Positions 17,954 through 26,496 of a stretch of 64,000 nt of DNA are shown here, in pieces (the first letter of the stretch is position 1; every line of letters starts with the position of its first letter). Below the pieces are notes generated by a model. The model made no database searches, had not been told where the DNA came from, and was given only the letters and a program-made list of their open reading frames with translations. The position numbers were made by a program, and so were the translations under genes. The DNA is taken from NCBI RefSeq assembly GCF_005938645.2, contig NZ_CP042171.1, positions 4,030,001-4,094,000 on the forward strand. Direction: 5' to 3'. The DNA is from Pedobacter sp. KBS0701 (GTDB lineage Bacteria > Bacteroidota > Bacteroidia > Sphingobacteriales > Sphingobacteriaceae).

Positions 17954-18748
17954 ATGAGCAGATATACACAGGTAATTATCGAGACACCAAAAGGATCGCG
18001 ACAAAAATTCGACTATGAACCCGAAAGTGGCAGCTTTTTGCTGAGCAAACTGATGCCGGCAGGCACAGTCTTTCCATTTGATTTTGGGTTTATTCCGGGT
18101 ACCATCGGAGATGATGGCGATCCGTTTGATGTGATGCTGATCTCTGAACTTAATACTTTCACGGGCTGTGTGGTCGATTGCCGGATTATTGGCGGGATAA
18201 AGGCCCAACAGCGGGAAAAAGATGGAAAAATAACACGTAACGATCGTTTTATTGCCGTTCCGGAAATTAGTCTGGCTTATGAAAAGTTAAATTCATTAAA
18301 GGAAATACCTGAAAAACTACTGAAAGAAATTGAGCAGTTTTTCATTGGCTATAACCTGCAGGCAGGAAAATCATTTAAGGTCCAGGGGCATATCAACCAG
18401 GATCAGGCCCTTAAACTTATTGACAAGGGCCGTAGAAACAACCATGACAAACAAAAACTCATCCAGTTGTTTTTGCCTTTAACAAATTCGCGATCTGCAG
18501 ATCAAAAATTAAAGGCGCTGGAGCAAAAACTGATCAAAAATTTCGGAGGACTGAGTATTTATGCCCAAAACCCCGTATTGGGCAGCTGGAGGGAAAAAGG
18601 ACAATTGGAGAAAGACAAAATGATGGTATTTGAAGTGATGGTACCCCTTGTTGATCAAAAATTTTGGAAGAAACTTAAAACGAGTCTGGAAAAACAGTTT
18701 CGTCAGAAAGAAATATTGATCAGGTCTCTCGATATCGGGATGATATAA
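17954..18748 (+). CDS. Family I inorganic pyrophosphatase-like domain fused to an unassigned C-terminal domain
   Basis: 264 residues from ATG 17954 (a GTG one codon upstream is in frame). Residues about 3-165 follow soluble family I pyrophosphatase. KFDYEPESG matches the KIEYEKESG strand, FPFDFGFIPGT the substrate loop, and DDGDPFDVM carries the three metal-binding Asp. A further acidic loop precedes RFIAVP. From about 170 to the end there is a second domain with KLIQLFLPL, a helix, NFGGLSIYAQNPVLG, MVFEVMVPL and a final FRQKEILIRSLDI. I recall that pattern from free-standing bacterial proteins of unknown function. The active-site residues look intact, so PPi hydrolysis is plausible. Confidence 0.82.
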   Translation: MSRYTQVIIETPKGSRQKFDYEPESGSFLLSKLMPAGTVFPFDFGFIPGTIGDDGDPFDVMLISELNTFTGCVVDCRIIGGIKAQQREKDGKITRNDRFIAVPEISLAYEKLNSLKEIPEKLLKEIEQFFIGYNLQAGKSFKVQGHINQDQALKLIDKGRRNNHDKQKLIQLFLPLTNSRSADQKLKALEQKLIKNFGGLSIYAQNPVLGSWREKGQLEKDKMMVFEVMVPLVDQKFWKKLKTSLEKQFRQKEILIRSLDIGMI

Positions 18749-18815
18749 TAAAAAACTCAAAACCATCACACTTTTAACCTGTTCTATAATAAAGAAACCT
18801 ATTAAAAATATAATT

Positions 18816-19373
18816 ATGGCAACTACAAAAGCAACGGTAAAAAAAACCGCTAAACCTACAGGAAAAACAGGAAAAATTGAGAATTCAGAATTCCATGATT
18901 TTTTTATTGATGAGTTAAAGGATATTTATTGGGCAGAGAAACATCTTGCAAAGGCGCTTCCAAAAATGCAGAAGGCCGCTACAAGTCCTGAACTGGCAGC
19001 AGCTTTTGAAAAACACACCCAGGAAACTGAGCAACATATCGCCACCCTGGAAGAAGTATTCAGTCTTTTAGGAGAAAAAGCCAGTGCAAAAAAATGTGAT
19101 GCGATGGCTGGTTTATTGGAAGAGGCCAACGGAATTATCGCTGATACTGATAAAGGCACCATGATCCGCGATGCCGGGCTTATCCTGGCTGCTCAAAAGG
19201 TGGAGCATTATGAAATTGCAACCTACGGAACTTTAAGGGTATTTGCAGAGAATATTGGCCACGATGACGTGGCAGAACTACTGACGCAAACGCTCGAAAA
19301 TGAGAAGGCGACAGATGTAGCCCTGACCGAAATAGCCGTTAACGCAGTCAACGCTGAGGCGGTAGCAGAATAA
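18816..19373 (+). CDS. DUF892 (YciE/YciF-type) ferritin-like protein, second copy
   Basis: 185 residues, clearly a paralogue of the protein at 15970-16524: DIYWAEKHL, QETEQHIATLEEVF, KKCDAMAGL and KVEHYEIATYG all line up. The N-terminus is Lys/Thr/Ala-rich (about 20 residues), as is common in this family. It stands 67 bases after the pyrophosphatase gene and is followed at once by a strong terminator, so it ends the transcript. Role in stress is inferred from its family and neighbours. Confidence 0.9.
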   Translation: MATTKATVKKTAKPTGKTGKIENSEFHDFFIDELKDIYWAEKHLAKALPKMQKAATSPELAAAFEKHTQETEQHIATLEEVFSLLGEKASAKKCDAMAGLLEEANGIIADTDKGTMIRDAGLILAAQKVEHYEIATYGTLRVFAENIGHDDVAELLTQTLENEKATDVALTEIAVNAVNAEAVAE

Positions 19374-19375
19374 TT

Positions 19376-19406
19376 AAAAAAGGCTCCAAAAGGAGCCTTT
19401 TTTTTT
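19376..19406 (+). terminator. Rho-independent terminator
   Basis: Stem AGGCTCC / GGAGCCT with a 4-base loop, preceded by A residues and followed by nine T residues. It begins a few bases after the DUF892 stop. Confidence 0.95.
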
Positions 19407-19501
19407 GCTTTCTCTTTCAATAAAGCGCTGCTCAATCATGTTTTAACATAAATTAAAACCAAACAGGGTTAGCCTTGTATATAGTTTTAAAAAATTTTAT
19501 C

Positions 19502-19968
19502 ATGAAAAAGCAAAACCTTTTTGAGCGTATATCCGATAAAATTACTTATTGGACAGGAAGTGCCTGGGCTTTTACCATGGCTTTAGGTGTTATCATTATC
19601 TGGGGCATAAGCGGCCCTGTATTCCATTATTCGGATACCTGGCAATGGTCATTAATACAGGGACAACCATCATTACTTTTTTAATGGTATTTCTGATTCA
19701 AAAAACGCAAAACAAAGATTCAAAAGCAATACAATTGAAGCTTAATGAACTATTGGCAGCAAGCCGGCACGCCAGTAACCGCATGGTTGATATTGAAGAT
19801 CTTTCGGAGGCTGAGCTTGACGTACTGCATAAATATTATCAAAAACTTTCTGATGCGGCAGAAAAAGATGAAGACATACACGTTTCGCATTCCATTGATT
19901 CTGCAGAAAAACTTTCCAGCGAAAAATCATCGGGCAAAAAGCGGACGAACAGGAATAAAACGGATTGA
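19502..19968 (+). pseudogene. Low-affinity iron permease family protein, split by a frameshift
   Basis: Two overlapping frames together make one protein of about 155 residues of the PF04120 family (small membrane proteins named after low-affinity iron permease). Frame one gives MKKQNLFERISDKITYWTG, a first membrane helix and VFHYSDTWQ, then runs out at 19684. Frame two takes up at VINTGTTIITFLMVFLIQ with the second helix, then the KAIQLKLNELL and DLSEAELDVLHKYY parts. The family normally reads DTWQ-x-VINTGTT, so one base is missing near 19643-19647. A TT to T loss would explain it. It is either a real disrupted gene or an assembly error. Confidence 0.8.
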
Positions 19969-20068
19969 CCTATTTCTAAGCAGCCAGTTACTGCCGTAGC
20001 AAATTAATAAAATCTGTTTTAACTTAAAGGCAGGAAAACCTTTTCCCTATAATCACAGTTTTATCTAC

Positions 20069-20542
20069 ATGGAAAATTTAGACCAATTAATTATACCTGC
20101 AGCAAGGCAGGGAGAAACCGAAGTATTGAAAGAGCTGATTAAAAGGGGTGCCAATGTAAATGTCAGAGATGAGAAAGGCTATACCCCGTTAATCATCGCC
20201 TGTTATAATAACCGTTTACAAAGTGCAGAGGTGCTTTTAGATGCAGGAGCTGATATAGATGCCGCAGACTTTGGTGGCAATACAGCACTAATGGGTGTTT
20301 GCTTTAAGGGTTACCTACCAATTGCCGAATTACTTATAGCCAGGGGTGCAAAATTAGACCTGCAACATGGAAACGGTGGAACGGCATTAATGTTTGCAGC
20401 GATGTTTGGAAGGAACGATCTGCTGAAACTCTTACTTGAAAAAGGTGCAGATCCTTCGCTTACCGATATCCGTGGACAGCGTGCTGCAGAGCTTGCAGCA
20501 ATGCAGGGTAATGAAGAAGGACTTGCAATTTTACAACATTAA
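20069..20542 (+). CDS. Ankyrin-repeat protein
   Basis: 157 residues made of about four ankyrin repeats and no other domain. Repeat signatures are GANVNVRDEKGYTPLIIAC, GADIDAADFGGNTALMGVC, GAKLDLQHGNGGTALMFAA and GADPSLTDIRGQRAAELAA. No signal peptide. Small ankyrin proteins often accompany catalases in bacteria (AnkB with KatB/KatE types), and katE is 4 kb away here, but a direct link is inference. The stop overlaps the convergent gene's stop by four bases. Confidence 0.92.
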   Translation: MENLDQLIIPAARQGETEVLKELIKRGANVNVRDEKGYTPLIIACYNNRLQSAEVLLDAGADIDAADFGGNTALMGVCFKGYLPIAELLIARGAKLDLQHGNGGTALMFAAMFGRNDLLKLLLEKGADPSLTDIRGQRAAELAAMQGNEEGLAILQH

Positions 20543-21204
20543 GGTCTGCCATCAAGTAGTCCTTTTACCAGCAGTTTCCATTGAGGATAGGATAAACCAA
20601 GCTTTGCACTAAAACCAACAATGAGATTCCGTGTTCTATCGATTAAATTTCCTTCATCGGTATTCGCCTGCTCATTCCTGCCATGTTCCTCTGCCCATAC
20701 AGTAATCCCATCTCTGCGGACAATAAAGGTGGAAGTGGCATGGTTTTTTAAAAAATGAGCAGTTTGTTTATCGTTATTAAAAGGTGAAGGACATGGACGG
20801 ACACACATACTGATCATTTCCTGATCACCCTCATGGTCTTTTTTAATTTCTTCAATCATTACCCAATCAAATCCATCTCCTGATACCGGACCTGGCCCAG
20901 GGATATCTATTCTAATGAAATCTCCCTTTTGGGCTGATCGCATAGCTTCTTTCCCTTCAGGCGCAAAAATCTTAAAGTCTGAAAGTCCGGAGATTTTACT
21001 CCATTCATTCACTTCAAGTAATCTTTTTGCAGCTATTGAGAAAAATTCCTGCGCCTGACTGAGGCTGTTTAACTTCCGTTCTTCAACCACATCCATCTGG
21101 CTTCCGATAACCTGCCGGGGAACCAGACTGTTATTTAATTTTCCCATTGTCTCTTTTTCTATAGAACCATTTGTCTTTGCTCTTGGTTTGATTAATTTGA
21201 ACAT
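20539..21204 (-). CDS. Uncharacterised protein
   Basis: 221 residues, no signal peptide and no membrane segment. I do not recognise the family. The middle part (KGDFIRIDIPGPGPVSGDGFDWVMIEEI and the following acidic loop) and the end (FIVRRDGITVWAEEHGRNE, then a helix) look like a compact globular domain. The first 40 residues are polar. The frame is long, with good codon use, and the position fits a gene convergent with the ankyrin gene (four-base overlap of stops). Function unknown. Confidence 0.75.
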   Translation of the reverse strand: MFKLIKPRAKTNGSIEKETMGKLNNSLVPRQVIGSQMDVVEERKLNSLSQAQEFFSIAAKRLLEVNEWSKISGLSDFKIFAPEGKEAMRSAQKGDFIRIDIPGPGPVSGDGFDWVMIEEIKKDHEGDQEMISMCVRPCPSPFNNDKQTAHFLKNHATSTFIVRRDGITVWAEEHGRNEQANTDEGNLIDRTRNLIVGFSAKLGLSYPQWKLLVKGLLDGRP

Positions 21205-21349
21205 AAATAACCAGGCCTGAAATAACTTTTAAAATTTAAAATGATACCCTATAAAAATAATCACTCAGAATAGCAGCTAAGCTGTTTTAAAAAAACTACA
21301 AACCTTTCTGTTTAAAAACAGGTTTTTAATGTATCAACTGCTTTAAAAA

Positions 21350-22924
21350 ATGGAAAACCACGGAACAGAAACAAATAAGAGAGACGGAGCCAATACCAGT
21401 ATCTGGCAATCTGCTTTAGCAGACCACCCGGCAAGTGACTATTCTGATTACCAGGAAGTATACGATGCACTGATTATAGGCGGAGGAATTACCGGTATAA
21501 CAACCGCTCTGCTTCTGCAAAAACAAGGAAAGAAATGTTTACTGGTAGAAGCAAAAAATCTAGGTTTCGGCACAACTGGGGGAACTACCGCGCACTTAAA
21601 CACTTTTCTGGACACCACTTATCCTGAAATTGACAGCGCTTTCAGTAAAGAGGCCTCAAGCCTGATGGCCAAAGGCGCAAAGAAGATGATCGAAATGATC
21701 AGCACAAACATCAGGGAACTAAAAATTGATGCAGACTTTGAGTTTAAAGCGGCTTATCTTTTTTCGCAGAACGAAAAAGAAACCGAAGAACTCCAGTCTA
21801 TTCTGGAATCATCGCAAACTGCCGGTATAGAAGTGAGCGAAGTTTTTGAAAACGGTGTTCCAATCCCGTTTGAGCATGTGCTGTGTTTTAAAAACCAGGC
21901 CCAGTTCCACCCCTTAAAATATATCACCGGCCTGGCCAAAGAATTTGAAAGACTGGGCGGAAAAATTATCGAACAAACGTTTATCCATAGTACCGAGTTG
22001 CGTGAAGACATCCACTATGCAAAGAGCGATAAATTTACATTCAAAGCAAAAAATATTGTTTACGCAACGCACATTCCTCCAGGTATAAATATTCTTTCAC
22101 TACGCAATGCACCTTACCGCAGTTATGTACTGGCAGTAAAACTGAACAGCGGCGAGTATCCAGATAGCCTCGCATACGATATGCAGGAGCCATACCATTA
22201 CTTTAGGAGCCATGAAATTGATGGACAAAAATATCTGATTATTGGAGGTGCTGATCATAAAACCGGTCACGAAGATCCAATAAAGGCATTTGAAGATCTT
22301 GAAAGCTATGCCAGAACATATTTCGACATTAGCCAGATCGATTTCCGCTGGTCATCCCAATACTATGTACCTGTTGATGGCCTTCCCTACATTGGCCATT
22401 TACCCGGTAGCGACAAGGGGATTTTCGTTGCAACAGGTTTTAATGGGAACGGCATGATATTAGGTAGTCTTTCGGCTGTCCTGCTCAGCGATCTTATTTT
22501 AGGAAAAGAAAACCCCTATGAAAAATTGCTGAGCCCATCAAGGTTAAAACCGATCTCTGGATTTACCGAGTTTGTAAAGGAAAATGCAGATGTGGCTTAC
22601 CATTTTGTAGCTGATCGTTTTGGTGCTGAAATAATCAGATCTACCGGTGAACTGGCAAATGATGAGGGTAAAATAGTAGAATTTGATGGAAAAAAACTGG
22701 CATTATATAAAGATGATACCGGAGAAATAACAGCCTTAAATCCGGTATGTACACATGCTGGCTGTATTGTGGACTGGAACCCAACAGAAAAAACCTGGGA
22801 CTGTCCCTGCCATGGAGGTAGATTTTCGATTACAGGAAAAGTCCTAAACGGACCACCGCAGAAAGACCTTGAAGTGATTCCCGTAAATGAAATAGATTCG
22901 CCAAAAAATGTGCAAAAAAAATAA
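21350..22924 (+). CDS. FAD-dependent oxidoreductase fused to a C-terminal Rieske [2Fe-2S] domain
   Basis: 524 residues. The N-terminal DAO-type FAD domain has the dinucleotide motif GGGITGITTA near residue 44, then LVEAKNLGFGTTGG, and FAD-contact residues ending in GLPYIGHLPG and GFNGNGM. The C-terminal 90 residues are a Rieske domain with CTHAGC and CPCHGGRF, giving the two Cys-x-His ligand pairs. The arrangement is common in Bacteroidota and Firmicutes stress clusters. Substrate and electron partner are unknown. No signal peptide, so it is cytoplasmic. Confidence 0.92.
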   Translation: MENHGTETNKRDGANTSIWQSALADHPASDYSDYQEVYDALIIGGGITGITTALLLQKQGKKCLLVEAKNLGFGTTGGTTAHLNTFLDTTYPEIDSAFSKEASSLMAKGAKKMIEMISTNIRELKIDADFEFKAAYLFSQNEKETEELQSILESSQTAGIEVSEVFENGVPIPFEHVLCFKNQAQFHPLKYITGLAKEFERLGGKIIEQTFIHSTELREDIHYAKSDKFTFKAKNIVYATHIPPGINILSLRNAPYRSYVLAVKLNSGEYPDSLAYDMQEPYHYFRSHEIDGQKYLIIGGADHKTGHEDPIKAFEDLESYARTYFDISQIDFRWSSQYYVPVDGLPYIGHLPGSDKGIFVATGFNGNGMILGSLSAVLLSDLILGKENPYEKLLSPSRLKPISGFTEFVKENADVAYHFVADRFGAEIIRSTGELANDEGKIVEFDGKKLALYKDDTGEITALNPVCTHAGCIVDWNPTEKTWDCPCHGGRFSITGKVLNGPPQKDLEVIPVNEIDSPKNVQKK

Positions 22925-22948
22925 ACATCTTAAAACCAGTGAAAGATT

Positions 22949-22972
22949 TTTTTTGTTATTAATAACAAAAAA
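22949..22972. promoter_or_regulatory. 24-bp perfect AT-rich palindrome
   Basis: TTTTTTGTTATT is followed directly by its own inverse complement, with no spacer. It lies 25 bases after the FAD-Rieske stop and six bases before the ATG of the small frame at 22979. It could be an operator or a weak bidirectional stem; GC content is too low for a confident terminator call. Confidence 0.3.
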
Positions 22973-22978
22973 GAATAT

Positions 22979-23224
22979 ATGGAAAAGATGAAAAGATCAG
23001 TTGGGCTGGATAATGAATCCATGAATGCACTTACAGTCAGGAAACCCGCGCTCAAAGTACATGCCTTAATGGGTGCAGAAATCGGAGCGCTAAAAAAAAC
23101 TGTCACTGTTTTACAGTTACGCAATTTTGATGCGAACACATTAAAAGATCCCCGTGATGTTCCGGGAGAAATAAAGGTTTTAACTGTTTTGGCGACGAAA
23201 AATGGCCTTCAGGGCCTTTTATAA
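22979..23224 (+). CDS. Possible small protein, unrecognised
   Basis: 81 residues beginning MEKMKRSVGLDNESMNAL. No signal peptide, no membrane segment and no family that I recognise. Codon choice is not unlike its neighbours, and the reverse frame is weaker. It ends 12 bases before the glgX stop on the other strand. It may be spurious. Confidence 0.35.
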   Translation: MEKMKRSVGLDNESMNALTVRKPALKVHALMGAEIGALKKTVTVLQLRNFDANTLKDPRDVPGEIKVLTVLATKNGLQGLL

Positions 23225-23251
23225 ATCTTAGGGCAGTTATCCTGCCCTAAG
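23199..23251 (-). terminator. Hairpins at the end of glgX
   Basis: A perfect 10-bp-arm hairpin (23227-23251, CTTAGGGCAG with its complement and a five-base loop) overlaps the glgX stop codon. About ten bases further on, a GGCC / GGCC stem (23204-23216) is followed on the minus strand by ATTTTT. Together they probably end glgX transcription. The plus-strand frame at 22979 ends in the same place. Confidence 0.55.
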
Positions 23252-25351
23252 TACCATTAACGTTCTTCCTCCAACCTCAACACTGCTTTCTGCTCCAAAT
23301 TGCGCTTGCTGATCAATCTGTTCATCTGTCGAAATCTCAACAGACCACTTAGATGCATATTTCTCTTCCGGTAGTTTAAAGGTTACACCATCGTGATGGG
23401 CATTGAAGATGAGGTAAAAATGGACATCCAGAATATCCTCTCCATTTTCTGATTTCCCCTGTATGCCTTCTCCATGAAGAAAAATGCCGATACTACCGGA
23501 ATTATCCGTTTGCCAATCCACAGTTTCCATAATTTTACCGCTTGGCGAAAACCAGGCAATGTCCAAAAGTCCATCCGAATCGATCCGATCACCCACTATC
23601 CATTCTTTTCTACGCAGGCTCGGATGTTTAAGGCGGAGTCTAATCAGGTCTTGAGTGAACTTTAAAAGTGCCTCATCTTTGTGCTGCCAATCTATCCAGG
23701 AAATTTCATTGTCCTGACAATAGGCATTGTTATTACCCATTTGGGTCTTTCCTATTTCATCGCCCGAGGTGATCATCGGGATGCCTTGCGAAAGTAACAG
23801 TGTGGCTAAAAAATTGCGTTTTTGTCTGGCACGGAGTGTATTTATGGTATTATCATCCGTTTGGCCTTCCACACCGCAGTTCCACGAGTGGTTCTCCGCT
23901 TCGACATCGGTATTGTGATCGCCATTTGCCAGGTTGTGCCGTTCATTATAGCTTACCAAATCGTGAAGGGTAAAACCATCGTGTGCAGTAATGAAATTAA
24001 TGCTGGCAGTTGGCCTTCTGTAATCCTGCATATAAATATCAGGACTTCCTAAAAACCGTTTAGCAAACTGTCCGAGTGTTCCACTGTCGCCTTTCCAGAA
24101 ACGGCGCATCAGATCGCGGTACTTGCCGTTCCATTCTGCCCAGCCTGGAGGGAACTTGCCCACCTGGTAGCCGCCTTCTCCTAAATCCCAGGGTTCAGCA
24201 ATCAGTTTTACCATAGAAATGATCGGATCCTGGTGGATGATATCAAAAAATGCACCCAACCTGTCAACATCGTGCAGCCCCCTTGCCAAAGTTGAAGCCA
24301 GATCAAACCTGAATCCATCCACATGCATCTCCTGTATCCAAAACCCCAGGCTATCCATAATAAACCTGAGTACGGTAGGCATTCTTGAATTTAAGGTATT
24401 CCCCGTTCCCGTATAATCTGTATAATATCGTTTGTTCTTCTCTTCTAGCCTATAATAAGTAAAATTATCGATTCCCTTAAAAGAGAGTGTCGGGCCTTTC
24501 TCGTTGCCTTCGGCGGTATGGTTATAAACTACATCTAAAATAACTTCTATTCCGGCAGCATGCAGGGCTTTAACCATATCCCTGAATTCGTTAACCTGCT
24601 TTCCATTCGCACCGGAAGAAGCATACCTGGATTCGGGCGCAAAAAAACCGATGGTATTATATCCCCAATAATTATTTAGTCCCCTGTCAATCAGATGGCC
24701 GTCAGAAACAAACTGGTGTACGGGCATTAACTCAACAGCAGTAATACCCAGCGATTTAAGGTATTGAATACTTGCCGGATGGGCCAACCCCGCATAAGTA
24801 CCACGCAGCGATTCTGGAACTAAGGGATTTAACCTGGAAAAACCCTTTACATGAAGCTCGTAAATCACAGTTTGATTATAGGGAATCTGTAAAGGTTTAT
24901 CATCCCCCCAATCATAGGCCATATCAACAACTACCGACTTGGGCATGTAAGGTGCACTATCCGTATCAGAGAAACTTAAATCAGCTTCTTCTCCATCCAG
25001 GTCATATCCAAAAACTGCAGAACACCATTCCACATCACCCGATATTGCCTTCGCATAGGGATCAATCAGTAATTTATTCGGATTAAACCTGTGACCGTTT
25101 ATCGGTTCGTAAACGCCGTACACCCGGTAACCATATAACTGCCCGGGGCCAATATCAGGAATATAACAGTGAAAAATATGGTGATCACGTTCAGCAATAT
25201 TAATCCGGCCTGTTTCTTCTCCATCCTCATTATAAAGGCAGAGTTCTACCTTTTGGGCATGCGCCGCAAAAAGTGCAAAATTAGTCCCCTTGCCGTCCCA
25301 GGTAGATCCAAGCGGATAAGGACGGCCAGGTAGCTGGCAAACTGTATGCAT
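23237..25351 (-). CDS. glgX: Glycogen debranching enzyme (isoamylase type, GlgX/TreX)
   Basis: 704 residues. Hydrolyses alpha-1,6 branches of glycogen or maltodextrin, supplying linear chains to TreY/TreZ. An N-terminal CBM48-like domain (residues 1 to about 140, LGSTWDGKGTNFALF) precedes the GH13 barrel with DVVYNHTAEG, GFRFDLASTLARG (nucleophile Asp), AEPWDLGEGGYQVG (acid/base Glu) and TAHDGFTLHD. YNERHN and an isoamylase-type C-terminal beta domain follow. It is not adjacent to treZ but faces the same way 14 kb off, with stress genes between. The start ATG at 25351 fits the family. Confidence 0.95.
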   Translation of the reverse strand: MHTVCQLPGRPYPLGSTWDGKGTNFALFAAHAQKVELCLYNEDGEETGRINIAERDHHIFHCYIPDIGPGQLYGYRVYGVYEPINGHRFNPNKLLIDPYAKAISGDVEWCSAVFGYDLDGEEADLSFSDTDSAPYMPKSVVVDMAYDWGDDKPLQIPYNQTVIYELHVKGFSRLNPLVPESLRGTYAGLAHPASIQYLKSLGITAVELMPVHQFVSDGHLIDRGLNNYWGYNTIGFFAPESRYASSGANGKQVNEFRDMVKALHAAGIEVILDVVYNHTAEGNEKGPTLSFKGIDNFTYYRLEEKNKRYYTDYTGTGNTLNSRMPTVLRFIMDSLGFWIQEMHVDGFRFDLASTLARGLHDVDRLGAFFDIIHQDPIISMVKLIAEPWDLGEGGYQVGKFPPGWAEWNGKYRDLMRRFWKGDSGTLGQFAKRFLGSPDIYMQDYRRPTASINFITAHDGFTLHDLVSYNERHNLANGDHNTDVEAENHSWNCGVEGQTDDNTINTLRARQKRNFLATLLLSQGIPMITSGDEIGKTQMGNNNAYCQDNEISWIDWQHKDEALLKFTQDLIRLRLKHPSLRRKEWIVGDRIDSDGLLDIAWFSPSGKIMETVDWQTDNSGSIGIFLHGEGIQGKSENGEDILDVHFYLIFNAHHDGVTFKLPEEKYASKWSVEISTDEQIDQQAQFGAESSVEVGGRTLMVLRAG

Positions 25352-25666
25352 AATTGTTTATGTTGCATTCATTTACTTCTTTCGTGCCCTTGGCTCAAGG
25401 AGGCAAAAAAATTGACATCCGGAGCGTTAGGTTTACATGGAAGCTAATGATAAGTTTTTCGTAAAAATTGTTATCGGGGATCCATTTTTCATAGGATGAA
25501 GTTATCTCAACCCAAAGCTGAAAAATCATATAACCATTCCTTCCTGCAATGTGGATAGCTTTATCCTAATCGGTTCATACCAGTCTGCCGAAGGACAAAT
25601 ATTTGTTTCAACTAATTAAAAGGTCATCGGCAGATTCAGGCCGACAATTTTGGTCATAAAGGCCTC
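25352..25666. other. Intergenic region upstream of glgX
   Basis: 315 bases with no gene. It should carry the glgX promoter at its left end. A short imperfect inverted repeat pairs TCTGCCGA (25584-25591) with TCGGCAGA (25627-25634) near the small acidic gene's end. No TAnnTTTG element in the right place was found. Confidence 0.4.
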
Positions 25667-25870
25667 TTATTCTTCTGGATTTCCAGCTGCGTTTCCGGCC
25701 AGATCTCCAGAGACATCTTCTTCATCATCGCTTTCACCGGTAAGCCCCCGCTGAAGTTCATTATCCTCCAGGTCTTTATTCTTATTCTCAGTGTTGTCAG
25801 ATTGGTCAAGGCCAGCTTCATGTGCCAGGTTATCTTGATTTTCTTGTTCGTTATTGTTATCCGGTTTCAT
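25667..25870 (-). CDS. Small acidic, Asn/Asp/Glu/Gly-rich protein
   Basis: 67 residues, almost entirely polar: runs of Asn, Gln, Asp and Glu, with six Gly (9 percent) and no hydrophobic stretch longer than two residues. No recognised domain. The composition (hydrophilic, Gly above 6 percent) meets the loose definition of a hydrophilin, a class tied to desiccation or osmotic stress. That function is inferred from composition and from the trehalose and catalase genes nearby. Confidence 0.6.
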   Translation of the reverse strand: MKPDNNNEQENQDNLAHEAGLDQSDNTENKNKDLEDNELQRGLTGESDDEEDVSGDLAGNAAGNPEE

Positions 25871-26134
25871 AATATCTTTTTTCTATAACAACATTGTTTA
25901 CAGGAAATTGGTTTTGTACACCATAAACCATTCTTGAAATTTTGAATATTGGGGTAATCAATTAAAACAGCTAGAATTGAATTTTCGACTGATGGTAGAT
26001 AGCTACAGTAAAGCAAGCGAGTGAGAAGACGCTAAGTGACTTAATGAGATATCCTTTTATATGGAAATAAAAACAAATCTGAACCAAAGGCTCATTTCAT
26101 TTGTTTTTACTAAAACATTTATAAAAAATATAAC

Positions 26135-26431
26135 ATGAAAAATATACCAACCAACATTTCGAAAGAAGATTTGAGTGTACTAAAGAAAAAGTTTGATGAT
26201 GGTGTGATAGAGTCAGTGTGGAGCGAAAACGGAGAATTAATGTATGTGATTAAAGATGGGCTTGACTTAAATGAATACGCGCTGACTGCCAAACAGATCC
26301 TCGAAAGTGAAGGTGATATTGCGCATGATTTTACGGGCAAGGTTACCAATGAATCAAAAACCGAAACTGCCAGATTTGAATATAAATCGGGATGGTTCTT
26401 AGATGGACTGGTTGATGGCGAAATAGAATAG
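26135..26431 (+). CDS. Uncharacterised small protein
   Basis: 98 residues with a start ATG after an AT-rich leader. Globular, slightly acidic, no signal or membrane segment: MKNIPTNISKEDLSVLKKKF, then a beta-rich part (SVWSENGELMYVIKDG) and a helix (NEYALTAKQILESEG). I do not recognise the family. It precedes the DUF72 gene by 65 bases and may be co-transcribed with it. Confidence 0.6.
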   Translation: MKNIPTNISKEDLSVLKKKFDDGVIESVWSENGELMYVIKDGLDLNEYALTAKQILESEGDIAHDFTGKVTNESKTETARFEYKSGWFLDGLVDGEIE

Positions 26432-26496
26432 CCAATACGTTGTTTGCTGCTTTGGCCTAAACAGGACAATATTTTTTGAATGATAATAGAGACTAC

